Positions 40,440 to 48,536 of a stretch of 49,723 nucleotides of DNA are shown one piece after another. Source of the DNA: an uncultured Pseudomonadota bacterium (lineage in GTDB: Bacteria; Pseudomonadota; Gammaproteobacteria; Burkholderiales; Thiobacillaceae). A program made the translations under genes and the position numbers. The stretch covers positions 1 to 49,723 of the forward strand of contig CAILNT010000029.1 in the NCBI GenBank assembly GCA_903835655.1. Reading direction: 5' to 3'. Position 1 is the stretch's first letter, and each line of letters begins with the position of its first letter. Below the pieces are notes generated by a model. That model had not been told where the DNA came from. It did no database searches and worked only from the letters and a program-made list of their open reading frames with translations.

Positions 40440-42146
40440 ATGAACCTCAAACCCCTGTCCGCCCTGTTCCTCGCCGTTTCGCTCTCGGCTTGCGCCCAGT
40501 CGCCTGTCGTACTCGACGCGCCGGTGGTCGCTTCGCCCGACGAGCCCTCGAATCCAGGCCTGACCAGCCAGGTGCTCTATCAAGTCCTGCTGGGCGAGAT
40601 CGCCAGTCAGCGGGGGGAGTTGCGCTTATCCGCGGAGGACTATGCGGACCTGGCGGTCAGGACCAGGAACGCGCAGATTGCGCAGCGGGCCTTCGAGTTA
40701 GCGCAATTCGCGCGCATGCCGGGCCTGGCACTGACCGATGCCCAGATCTGGCGGGAACTGGAGCCGGGTTCGGTGAAGGCGATGCAGAGCCTCGCCGGGC
40801 AGCTACTGGTCAGTGGCCGCCTCGATGAGGCCAGGCCGCATCTGGAGGCTTGGTTGAAAGCCGGCAGGAGCGAGGAAATATTTCCGCAGTTGCATGCCCT
40901 GTTCGCGCGCCTGAAGGACAAACAGGCTGCGCTCGATCTGGTCTCGGCGCTCGCCGCGTCCTATCCCACCCTGCCCGAGGCGCGCTTCGCCATTGCCCAG
41001 GTCGCGGTGCAGGCGGGCCAGGTACCGCGTGCGCTGGCCGCGCTGGACGAGGCGCTGCGCCTGAGGCCGCAGTGGGAGCCGGCGGCCCTGCTCAAGGGCC
41101 AGATCCTGCTGAGAAAGGATGGGGAGGCGGCCGCGGAGGCTTTTCTGGCCGAGTATCTCAAGGCCAACCCCGGGGCGCAGGAGGTTCGCCTGGCCTATGC
41201 CAAGCAACTGGCCCGCACCGGCCGGATGAACGAGTCGCGCCGGGAGTTCAAGCGCCTGACACAGGATGCCCCGGACAACGCAGATGCGCATTTTACGCTG
41301 GGCCTGATCGCCATGCAGACCGATGACCTCGGCAGCGCCCGCGCCAGCTTTATCAAGGCGCTCGAACTGGGGCATCCGGACGCCGACTCCGTGCGGTATT
41401 ACCTGGGCCAACTGGAAGAGGCGGAAAACCAGTTCGATGCGGCGTTGAAGTGGTACCGGCAGGTGAATGAGGGGCGTCATCGCTTCGACGCGCAGTTGCG
41501 CATCGCCGTCATGCTGAGCCGTCTCGGCAGCGTCCAGGAGGCGCGCGACTGGCTGGGGGGGCTGGCGGTCGAGGACGATGCCGAGCGCGTCCAGGTGGTG
41601 CAGGTCGAAGCCCTGATCCTGCGCGACGCGAAGAACTATGCGGCGGTTCTCGAGGTGCTCGGCCGCGGCCTGGAGAAGCTGCCAGACGCCCCGGAACTAC
41701 TCTACGATCGGGCCATGGCGGCGGAGAAGCTCGATCGACTGGATGTGCTGGAGCAGGATCTGCGCCGCCTCATCAAGCTCAAGCCGGATTATGCCCAGGC
41801 CTATAACGCGCTCGGCTACACGCTGGCGGACCGCACCGCTCGCCTGCCCGAGGCCATGGAGCTGTTGCAGCAGGCGCTGAAGCTGTCGCCGGAGGATCCC
41901 TTCATCCTGGACAGCATGGGTTGGGCCTTGTTCAAGCTGAAGCGCATCCCGGAAGCGGTCGTTCATCTGCGTCGTGCCTTTGAGGCCAAGCCGGACCCGG
42001 AAATCGCGGCGCATCTGGGCGAATCCCTGTGGGCCAGGAACGAAATGGGCGATCGGGACGAGGCGAGGCGAATCTGGCAGGGTTCGCTCAAGGTCAATCC
42101 GGACAACGAGGTCCTGCGTGCCGTCGTGTCGCGCCTGATGCATTGA
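40440..42146 (+). CDS. Tetratricopeptide-repeat lipoprotein
   Basis: A 568-residue protein with a lipoprotein signal peptide ([18 protein letters not shown]; Cys18 is the lipidation site). About a dozen TPR-like helix pairs follow, clearest near the C-terminus ([31 protein letters not shown], split over two repeats). Likely on the periplasmic side of the outer membrane as a scaffold. It sits just before lolB, whose product inserts such lipoproteins; this pairing is common in betaproteobacteria. Confidence 0.88.
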   Translation: MNLKPLSALFLAVSLSACAQSPVVLDAPVVASPDEPSNPGLTSQVLYQVLLGEIASQRGELRLSAEDYADLAVRTRNAQIAQRAFELAQFARMPGLALTDAQIWRELEPGSVKAMQSLAGQLLVSGRLDEARPHLEAWLKAGRSEEIFPQLHALFARLKDKQAALDLVSALAASYPTLPEARFAIAQVAVQAGQVPRALAALDEALRLRPQWEPAALLKGQILLRKDGEAAAEAFLAEYLKANPGAQEVRLAYAKQLARTGRMNESRREFKRLTQDAPDNADAHFTLGLIAMQTDDLGSARASFIKALELGHPDADSVRYYLGQLEEAENQFDAALKWYRQVNEGRHRFDAQLRIAVMLSRLGSVQEARDWLGGLAVEDDAERVQVVQVEALILRDAKNYAAVLEVLGRGLEKLPDAPELLYDRAMAAEKLDRLDVLEQDLRRLIKLKPDYAQAYNALGYTLADRTARLPEAMELLQQALKLSPEDPFILDSMGWALFKLKRIPEAVVHLRRAFEAKPDPEIAAHLGESLWARNEMGDRDEARRIWQGSLKVNPDNEVLRAVVSRLMH

Positions 42147-42148
42147 GT

Positions 42149-42793
42149 GTGGCAGACGTGGTTGCGGGAGCGGCGCCGTGGCGCTTCGGTCTCCATCCCC
42201 GAGCCGGTCTCCTGCGGCATATCGGCCCGGGGATGGGCCTGCTACTCCTGGCCGCCTGCGCCGGACTGCCGGGGTTCCGGGCGGCCCCCCCTCCCTTGGT
42301 GCTGCCGGCTGCGCCCAGCGTATTCCATCTGGAAGGGCGGGTTTCGCTGAAGTCCAACGAGGAGTCCTTCTCCGGCGGCATGACCTGGCGACATGAAAGC
42401 ACTCGTCAGGAACTGCTGCTGCGCACGCCGTTGGGCCAGGGTGTGGCCGAGTTGAGCGGCGATGCACAGGGTGTCGAGCTGCGCGATGCACAGGGCCGGG
42501 TGCACCGGGCGGTGGACGCGGAAACCCTGGTGCGGCAGGCGCTGGGCGTCACCTTGCCGCTCACGGGTCTGTCCTGGTGGGTGGTCGGCGGCGTTCGTCC
42601 GGACGCGCCTTACCGGGCCGATGCGGACGGCGAGGGCCATCTCGCCGTGCTCGACCAGGATGGCTGGCATATCGACTTTTCCCGCTATGTCCGGGCCGGG
42701 GGGTACTCGCTGCCCGGGAAACTGGTGGCCCGCCGCGGTGATGACCTGGAGATCCGTCTGGTGGTCGATCGCTGGGAACTGGGGACGGAATGA
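42149..42793 (+). CDS. lolB: Outer-membrane lipoprotein localisation factor LolB
   Basis: Accepts lipoproteins from LolA and inserts them in the outer membrane. The 214 residues from GTG 42149 contain a lipobox (LLLLAAC) and the LolB fold: FHLEGRVSLKSNEESFSGGMTWRHE, LGQGVAELSGDAQGVELRDAQGR and WHIDFSRYVRAGGYSLPGKLVARR. The start is uncertain, since TTG 42143 or GTG 42158 would also fit and the hydrophobic core begins only near 42233. It overlaps ispE by 4 bp. Confidence 0.85.
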   Translation: MADVVAGAAPWRFGLHPRAGLLRHIGPGMGLLLLAACAGLPGFRAAPPPLVLPAAPSVFHLEGRVSLKSNEESFSGGMTWRHESTRQELLLRTPLGQGVAELSGDAQGVELRDAQGRVHRAVDAETLVRQALGVTLPLTGLSWWVVGGVRPDAPYRADADGEGHLAVLDQDGWHIDFSRYVRAGGYSLPGKLVARRGDDLEIRLVVDRWELGTE

Positions 42794-43683
42794 CCATGAT
42801 CCAGGTGGCGCCCGCCGAATCCTGCCTCTATCCGGCCCCGGCCAAGCTGAATCTGTTCCTCCATGTGGTAGGGCGGCGTCCGGATGGCTATCACTTGCTG
42901 CAAAGCCTCTTCATTTTTCTCGATTACGGCGACGCCCTCGACATCCGCGTGCGCCAGGATGGCGAGATCCGCCTGCTCGACGCGCTTCCCGGCGTGGCCA
43001 TGGAGCAGAATCTTTGCTGGCGCGCCGCGCGCCTGTTACAGCAGCATGGCGGCTGCCGGCTCGGCGCGGATATCCGCCTAATCAAGCGGCTGCCCATGGG
43101 CGGCGGCTTGGGCGGGGGCAGTTCCGATGCCGCCACCGTGTTGCTGGTACTCAATCGCCTCTGGCAGATGGATTTGCCGAGAAACACCTTGCAGGAAATC
43201 GGTTTGCGCCTGGGGGCCGACGTGCCGGTGTTCGTGTTTGGCCGCGCCGCCTTCGCCCAGGGCATCGGTGAAATTCTCACGCCCTGGACGCCCGCGCCCG
43301 CCGCCTATCTGGTCCTGATTCCCCCCGTTCATGTGGCCACGCCGCTTATCTTTTCCGATCCGGGATTGACACGAAATACGCCCTCCGTCACAATCTCGGC
43401 CCTCTCCGACGGCTTTGGGCACAACGATCTTGAGCCGATAGCCAGCGCGCGATACCCGGAGGTCGGCGAGCATCTGGCTAGGCTGAAAACGTGGGGCGAT
43501 GCGCGCATGACCGGTTCGGGGGCTTGTGTGTTTCTGGCCTTTCCCGGACAGGCCGGTCGGGCGGAAGCGGAGGCGGCCTTGGCGCGCATCCGCTACGAGC
43601 ACGCGAGTGCGGGCTTGGCCGAGATTGAAGGTTTTATCGCCGATGGCGTCGATCAGCACCCGCTACACGCGTTCGCTGATTGA
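42790..43683 (+). CDS. ispE: 4-diphosphocytidyl-2-C-methyl-D-erythritol kinase IspE
   Basis: GHMP kinase of the non-mevalonate isoprenoid pathway. The 297 residues contain PAPAKLNLFLHVVGRRPDGYH, the ATP loop LPMGGGLGGGSSDAATVL and the C-terminal MTGSGACVF. ATG 42790 overlaps the lolB stop; ATG 42796 is an alternative. The usual lolB-ispE-tRNA(Gln)-prs order follows. Confidence 0.95.
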   Translation: MTMIQVAPAESCLYPAPAKLNLFLHVVGRRPDGYHLLQSLFIFLDYGDALDIRVRQDGEIRLLDALPGVAMEQNLCWRAARLLQQHGGCRLGADIRLIKRLPMGGGLGGGSSDAATVLLVLNRLWQMDLPRNTLQEIGLRLGADVPVFVFGRAAFAQGIGEILTPWTPAPAAYLVLIPPVHVATPLIFSDPGLTRNTPSVTISALSDGFGHNDLEPIASARYPEVGEHLARLKTWGDARMTGSGACVFLAFPGQAGRAEAEAALARIRYEHASAGLAEIEGFIADGVDQHPLHAFAD

Positions 43684-43698
43684 CGACGTCGGCTGAAT

Positions 43699-43773
43699 TG
43701 GGGAGTCGCCAAGTGGTAAGGCACCGGATTTTGATTCCGGCATTCGTAGGTTCGATCCCTACCTCCCCAGCCA
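43699..43773 (+). tRNA. tRNA-Gln (anticodon TTG)
   Basis: The acceptor stem TGGGGAG pairs with CTCCCCA, followed by discriminator G and an encoded CCA. The anticodon stem CCGGA/TCCGG encloses the loop TTTTGAT with anticodon TTG at 43731-43733. T arm GTAGG-TTCGATC-CCTAC. The 15-bp gap to ispE suggests co-transcription. Confidence 0.97.
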
Positions 43774-43812
43774 GTCAAACCCCGCCAGGGGGTTACCCCG
43801 GCGGAGAATCGG

Positions 43813-43846
43813 GCGTGCAGCGCGGGCTGCACGCTCTTTTGTTTTA
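43813..43846 (+). terminator. Rho-independent terminator after tRNA-Gln
   Basis: GCGTGCAGC and GCTGCACGC form a perfect 9-bp stem with loop GCGG, followed by TCTTTTGTTTTA. A second GC hairpin (CCGCC..GGCGG) lies between it and the tRNA. Confidence 0.9.
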
Positions 43847-43882
43847 TTGACCCGTGCGTGGGCGCCGAAGTGGCGCCGATGC

Positions 43883-43914
43883 CAGGGTTTGCTGATGGCA
43901 GGGTTTGCTGATGG
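43883..43914 (+). repeat. Perfect 16-bp tandem duplication over the prs start
   Basis: CAGGGTTTGCTGATGG occurs at 43883-43898 and again at 43899-43914. Each copy holds AGGG, a 7-nt spacer and ATG. The second ATG (43911) is the prs start; the first (43895) opens an 8-codon frame MAGFADGL that stops at 43921 inside prs. A shorter repeat, GGCGCCGA, lies at 43861-43868 and 43872-43879. Confidence 0.9.
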
Positions 43915-44861
43915 CTTATGACAGCTTGATGGTGTTCACCGGTAATGCGCATCCCAAGCTAGCCGAGGATGTCGTGCGCCACCTCAATATCAGCATGGGA
44001 CGCGCGACCGTGGGCCGCTTCTCCGATGGCGAAGTGAACGTGGAAATCCTGGAGAATGTGCGCGGCAAGGACGTCTTCGTGCTTCAGCCCACTTGTGCGC
44101 CCACCAACGACAGCCTGATGGAGATCATGCTGATGGTGGATGCCCTGCGCCGCGCTTCGGCCGGGCGCATCACCGCAGCCATTCCCTATCTCGGTTATGC
44201 CCGCCAGGATCGCCGCGTGCGTTCCGCTCGTGTGCCCATCACCGCTCGCGTGGTCGCCGACATGCTTACCGTGGTCGGGGTCAACCGGGTCCTGACCATG
44301 GATCTGCATTCCGATCAGATTCAGGGATTCTTCGATATCCCGGTCGACAATATCTATTCCACGCCCATCCTGATGGGCGACATCTGGAAGCGCGACTACC
44401 ACGACTTGATGGTCGTATCCCCAGATGTCGGTGGCGTGGTGCGCGCGCGCGCCGTCGCCAAGCGTCTGGAATGCGAACTCGCCATCATCGACAAGCGCCG
44501 CCCCAAGCCCAACGTCGCCAAGGTGATGAACATCATCGGCGACGTGCGAGATCGCACCTGCCTCATCATGGATGACATGGTGGACACGGCGAATACCCTG
44601 TGCGAGGCCGCCAATGCGCTCAAGGAGCAGGGTGCCAAGCAGGTGGTGGCCTATTGCACCCACGCGGTCCTGTCCGGCAGCGCGGTCGAGCGGGTGAGCA
44701 ATTCCGCGCTGGATGAACTGGTCGTGACCGACACCATTCCCCTGCGCGAGGATGCCCGCGCCTGTTCCCGCATTCGCCAGTTATCGGTCGCCAACCTGCT
44801 GGCGGAAACCATACGCCGCATCAGCGACGAAGATTCCGTGAGCTCGCTGTTCAGCGAATAG
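43911..44861 (+). CDS. prs: Ribose-phosphate pyrophosphokinase
   Basis: Makes PRPP from ribose 5-phosphate and ATP for nucleotide, His and Trp synthesis. The 316 residues start [20 protein letters not shown] with [12 protein letters not shown], the ATP/flexible loop [34 protein letters not shown] and the PRPP-binding motif [18 protein letters not shown]. The start lies in the second copy of a tandem duplication. Followed by rplY and pth in the conserved order. Confidence 0.97.
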   Translation: MAYDSLMVFTGNAHPKLAEDVVRHLNISMGRATVGRFSDGEVNVEILENVRGKDVFVLQPTCAPTNDSLMEIMLMVDALRRASAGRITAAIPYLGYARQDRRVRSARVPITARVVADMLTVVGVNRVLTMDLHSDQIQGFFDIPVDNIYSTPILMGDIWKRDYHDLMVVSPDVGGVVRARAVAKRLECELAIIDKRRPKPNVAKVMNIIGDVRDRTCLIMDDMVDTANTLCEAANALKEQGAKQVVAYCTHAVLSGSAVERVSNSALDELVVTDTIPLREDARACSRIRQLSVANLLAETIRRISDEDSVSSLFSE

Positions 44862-44920
44862 CGAGCCACGATTACCGGGTCGCCTGGTCGCGGGCGGCTT
44901 ATCAACTCAAGGAGCAAGAC

Positions 44921-45523
44921 ATGGAAATCGAAATCAACGCAGTCAAGCGTGACCAGCAGGGCACCGGAGCGAGCCGCCGCCTGCGTCGCGCCAATCGGGT
45001 ACCCGGCATCGTTTACGGCGGGGGCAAGGATGCCCAGTCGATCGATCTGGATCACAAGGAACTCTACTTCGGCCTCAAGAACGAAGCTTTTCATTCCTCC
45101 GTGCTGAGCCTCACGCTGGATGGCGTCAAGGAATCCGTGCTGTTGCGCGATTTCCAGATGCACCCCTACCGGCAGGTCGTGCAGCATGTGGACTTCCAGC
45201 GCGTCGATGCGACCCACAAGATTCACGTCAAGGTGCCGCTGCACTTCGTCAATGCCGACAGCGCGCCGGGCGTGAAGCAGTCCGGTGGCGTGGTCAGCCA
45301 CCTCTACACGGAAGTCGACGTGGCCTGCCTGCCCGCCGATCTGCCCGAGTTCATCGAAGTGGATCTTTCGGAACTGGCCTCCGGCCACTCCCTGCACATG
45401 TCCCATCTGAAGATGCCCAATGGCGTGGAACTGTCCGGCCTGCATGGTGCGGACCCCACGGTGGTGACCATCCTCGGCGCCAAGGTTGAGGTCGTGGAGG
45501 GGGGTGAGGCACCCGCGGCCTGA
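44921..45523 (+). CDS. rplY: 50S ribosomal protein L25/general stress protein Ctc
   Basis: 5S rRNA-binding ribosomal protein in the long two-domain form (200 residues). The N-terminal L25 domain has GTGASRRLRRANRVPGIVYGG, and the C-terminal TL5/CTC beta domain follows (VPLHFVNADSAPGVKQSGGVV; LPEFIEVDLSELASGHSLH). Good ribosome binding site AAGGAG 8 nt upstream. Confidence 0.96.
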   Translation: MEIEINAVKRDQQGTGASRRLRRANRVPGIVYGGGKDAQSIDLDHKELYFGLKNEAFHSSVLSLTLDGVKESVLLRDFQMHPYRQVVQHVDFQRVDATHKIHVKVPLHFVNADSAPGVKQSGGVVSHLYTEVDVACLPADLPEFIEVDLSELASGHSLHMSHLKMPNGVELSGLHGADPTVVTILGAKVEVVEGGEAPAA

Positions 45524-45537
45524 TCCTGGAGGGCCGC

Positions 45538-46128
45538 GTGCAGCCTCCCCTGCGTCTGGTAGTCGGCCTGGGCAATCCAGGTGGCGATTACTCCGAAACC
45601 CGGCACAACGCCGGGTTTTGGTTTTGTGAGCGTCTGGCGCTGGATCTGGACGCCCATTTCGCCGTCGAGTCGCGCTTTCACGGCCGCGTCGCGCAGGCGC
45701 GGGGCGCCGGCATCTGGCTATTGCTGCCGCAGACTTTCATGAACCGCTCCGGCCAGTCGGTGGGTGCGTTTGTTCGATTTCACCGCATTCAGCCGGAAGA
45801 AATACTCGTGGTTCACGACGAGCTGGATATTTCTCCGGGTGAACTCAGACTCAAATTCGGCGGTGGCTTGGGTGGTCATAACGGCCTCAAGGACATCACC
45901 GCGCATCTGGGCACTCAGGATTACTGGCGCTTGCGCATCGGCATTGGCCACCCGGGCGACCGTAACGAGGTGGCGAACTACGTGCTCAAGCCGCCGCGCC
46001 GGGAAGAACAGGAAGAAATCGACGCCGCTCTGGATCGCGCCTTGCTGGCCTGGCCCCTCGTCGCCAGCGGCGACTGGAACGCGGCGATCAAGCAGGCGCA
46101 CACCAGGCCGAAGAAGCCGGCGGCGTAA
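45538..46128 (+). CDS. pth: Peptidyl-tRNA hydrolase
   Basis: Cleaves peptidyl-tRNA released from stalled ribosomes. The 196 residues contain LVVGLGNPGGDYSETRHNAGFWF with the catalytic His, FMNRSGQSV, VVHDELDISPGELRLKFGGG and GHNGLKDI. GTG start at 45538 with GGAGGG upstream; 14 bp from the rplY stop. Confidence 0.96.
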   Translation: MQPPLRLVVGLGNPGGDYSETRHNAGFWFCERLALDLDAHFAVESRFHGRVAQARGAGIWLLLPQTFMNRSGQSVGAFVRFHRIQPEEILVVHDELDISPGELRLKFGGGLGGHNGLKDITAHLGTQDYWRLRIGIGHPGDRNEVANYVLKPPRREEQEEIDAALDRALLAWPLVASGDWNAAIKQAHTRPKKPAA

Positions 46129-46149
46129 GCCTCGTCCAGGCTATCCCGA

Positions 46150-47640
46150 TTAGAGTTGGCCGCGTCGGTACTGGATGGCTTCTGCGACGTGGGTCGCGCC
46201 GATCCGTGACTGGCCGGCCAGATCGGCCACCGTGCGCGCCAATTTGAGCACCCGATGGTAGGCGCGGGCCGACAGATCGAGTCGGGTGATGGCCTGCCTG
46301 AGCAGGGTTTCGCCAGCGGCATCGAGCGGGCAATGCTGGTCGATCTCGCGGCCGGCGAGGTGCGCATTGGGCTTTTCCTGGCGCGCCAGTTGCCGTTCCC
46401 GCGCGTCGGCGACGCGCGCCCGCACCACGGCGCTGGGCTCACCGGCTTGAGCGCCGGTGAGTTCGGCCTCGGGCAGGGCGGGAACGAGGAGGTGCAGGTC
46501 GATGCGGTCGAGCAGCGGGCCGGACAGGCGGCTGCGATAGCGTGCCACCTGGTCCGGAGTGCAATGGCATTTCCCCGAAGGGTGGCCCAGGTAGCCGCAA
46601 GGGCAGGGGTTCATGGCCGCGACCAGCTGAAAGCGCGCGGGAAAGTCGGCATGATGCGCGGCCCGGGAAATGCTGATGTGGCCTGCCTCCAGGGGTTCGC
46701 GCAGGGCTTCCAGGGCGGCACGGGAGAATTCCGAGAGTTCATCCAGGAACAACACGCCATGCGAGGCCTGGCTGACTTCGCCGGGTCGAGGCGGGTTGCC
46801 GCCACCGACCAGGGCGATGCCGGACGCCGAGTGGTGCGGCGCGCGATACGGACGGATCTTCCAGGCTTCCGGGTAAAAACCGCCGCAGAGGGACAGCACC
46901 GCTGCCGACTCCAGCGCCTCCGCCTGGGACATCGGCGGCAGGATGCCGGGCAGGCGCGCGGCGAGCATGGATTTCCCGGTGCCGGGCGGGCCGCTCATGA
47001 GCAGTGAATGGCCGCCGGCCGCAGCCACTTCCAGGGCGCGTCGGGCGGCCTGCTGGCCCTTCACGTCGCTCAGGTCGGGATAGGGTGGGGGCGTGCCGGC
47101 GGCGGGTGCGCGGGTGCGTGGCAACAGACTGCGTCCGGTGAGGTGGGAGCAGACGGCGAGCAGGCTGTCTGCGCCGTAGACTTCCGCGCCTTCCACCAGA
47201 GCCGCCTCCTCCGCGCTGGCCTGCGGCAGGAAGAAGGCGCGGCCGCAGCGGCTGGCGCAGAGCATCATGGGCAGGGCACCGCGGATTGGTCGCAGTTGCC
47301 CGGTGAGGGCCAGTTCACCGGCGAATTCGAGTGCATCCAGGCGATTCCCCGGCAACTGTCCGGAAGCCGCAAGCAGGCCGATGGCGATGGGCAGGTCGAA
47401 GCGCCCGGATTCTTTCGGTAAATCGGCCGGCGCCAGATTGATGGTGATGCGCCGTTGCGGGATATCGAAGCCCGATTGCAGCAGGGCGGCGCGCACCCGA
47501 TCGCGGGCTTCCTTCACTTCCGTATCCGGAAGCCCTACCAGGGTGATGCCGGGCAGCCCGTTGGCAAGATGCACCTCTACCGCAACCTCCGGCGCCGCCA
47601 TACCATCCAGCGCGCGGCTGGTGACTACCGCCAGGCTCAT
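46150..47640 (-). CDS. comM: ComM/YifB-family AAA+ ATPase
   Basis: Mg-chelatase-like hexameric helicase that promotes branch migration during natural transformation. The 496 residues contain an N-terminal Lon-like fold (about 1-170), Walker A SGPPGTGKSMLA, Walker B GVLFLDELSEF and a zinc-type region CPCGYLGHPSGKCHC. Convergent with pth, 21 bp between stops. It implies that this lineage can, or could, take up DNA; no other competence genes are in view. Confidence 0.93.
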   Translation of the reverse strand: MSLAVVTSRALDGMAAPEVAVEVHLANGLPGITLVGLPDTEVKEARDRVRAALLQSGFDIPQRRITINLAPADLPKESGRFDLPIAIGLLAASGQLPGNRLDALEFAGELALTGQLRPIRGALPMMLCASRCGRAFFLPQASAEEAALVEGAEVYGADSLLAVCSHLTGRSLLPRTRAPAAGTPPPYPDLSDVKGQQAARRALEVAAAGGHSLLMSGPPGTGKSMLAARLPGILPPMSQAEALESAAVLSLCGGFYPEAWKIRPYRAPHHSASGIALVGGGNPPRPGEVSQASHGVLFLDELSEFSRAALEALREPLEAGHISISRAAHHADFPARFQLVAAMNPCPCGYLGHPSGKCHCTPDQVARYRSRLSGPLLDRIDLHLLVPALPEAELTGAQAGEPSAVVRARVADARERQLARQEKPNAHLAGREIDQHCPLDAAGETLLRQAITRLDLSARAYHRVLKLARTVADLAGQSRIGATHVAEAIQYRRGQL

Positions 47641-47703
47641 GTGGGTCTCCCTTTCTATCGGGCAGATATTCCGCCGACCTGGTCACATGGGCAAGCAGTT
47701 ACA

Positions 47704-47729
47704 AAAATGGCCGCTTTCGCGGCCATTTT
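47704..47729. terminator. Strong bidirectional terminator after dksA
   Basis: An 11-bp stem AAAATGGCCGC/GCGGCCATTTT with loop TTTC, giving a U run in both directions. It lies 17 bp past the dksA stop codon. Confidence 0.88.
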
Positions 47730-47745
47730 CGCTCGATGGACCGGA

Positions 47746-48345
47746 TCAGTCCGCGTAGAGTTTTTCCAGACGCTCGTGTTTCTCCTGCGCCTCGATCGAC
47801 AACTCCGCCGTCGGCCGTGCCAGCAGGCGCGGCAGTCCGATGGGGTCGCCGGTTTCCAGGCAATAGCCGTAGGAGCCGTCTTCGATGCGCACCAGCGAGG
47901 AGGTGATCTTTTTCAGCAACTTGCGTTCGCGGTCGCGTACCCGCTGCTCCAGCATGTTCTCCTCTTCGACCGTGGCGCGGTCGTTGGGGTCGGCGAAGAC
48001 TTCGTTTTCCTTGAGGTGCTCGCCGGTTTCGCGCGCGTTGTCGAGGATGTCGTCGCGCATGGCTTCCAGCTTGCTCTTGAAATACGCCATTTGGGCCGGG
48101 TTCATGTAGTCGGCCTCGGGCATCGCGAGCAGGTCGGCGTCACAACCGATCTTGCCCGGGACGATGGCCTTGGCTACCGCGACGGCCTTGGTTTCCACTT
48201 CCTTGGCGACGGTCTTGGCCGCAGTCTTGGGGGGGGCCTTGGTGACCGATTCTTTCGGCTTCGCTGCGGCCTTGGGTTTTTTGGTGTCCGTAGCGGTTGT
48301 GCTGGCCGGCTTCTTGGCTGCTGTTGCCACGCTCGACTCCTTCAT
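47746..48345 (-). CDS. dksA: RNA polymerase-binding transcription factor DksA
   Basis: Binds the RNA polymerase secondary channel and works with ppGpp. The 199 residues have an Ala/Lys-rich N-terminal extension (about 1-60), the coiled coil with tip region FADPNDRATVEEENMLEQRVRDRERKLL and a zinc-finger region YGYCLETGDPIGLPRLLARPTAELSIEAQ that keeps only one of four cysteines. The first ATG is at 48345, but AAGGAG inside its first codons lies 6 nt before a GTG at 48330, which may be the true start (then 194 residues). Own terminator at 47704-47729. Confidence 0.92.
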   Translation of the reverse strand: MKESSVATAAKKPASTTATDTKKPKAAAKPKESVTKAPPKTAAKTVAKEVETKAVAVAKAIVPGKIGCDADLLAMPEADYMNPAQMAYFKSKLEAMRDDILDNARETGEHLKENEVFADPNDRATVEEENMLEQRVRDRERKLLKKITSSLVRIEDGSYGYCLETGDPIGLPRLLARPTAELSIEAQEKHERLEKLYAD

Positions 48346-48374
48346 GGGGTTGGGGGTAAAAAAATAGGCGCGGA

Positions 48375-48536
48375 TTATGCCATGTTCACGCGGATGTCAA
48401 ACGGTCCACGCGTCGGTTTTCCGGCACTCTGGAAAACGACGGTCACGAGTGCCTCCCCGTGGTGCTCAATGCTCGCCGTGAGCCTGATGTCGCGGTGAAC
48501 GTACGGAAGCCTGTCCTCCGCGCCATACGGTCTCAA
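48375..48536 (-). CDS. Possible 53-residue ORF coupled to the RsmB-type gene
   Basis: A TTG at 48536 overlaps the stop of the upstream methyltransferase gene (TTGA), with CGGAG 3 nt upstream. The product reads RLPYVHRDIRLTASIEHHGE then ALVTVVFQSAGKPTRGPFDI, a plausible beta-strand pattern, and ends RVNMA. Third codon positions are mostly G/C, as in neighbours. It could be a small gene or the tail of a decayed one. No family is recognised. If it is not coding, the 187-bp gap before dksA is empty. Confidence 0.3.
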   Translation of the reverse strand: MRPYGAEDRLPYVHRDIRLTASIEHHGEALVTVVFQSAGKPTRGPFDIRVNMA

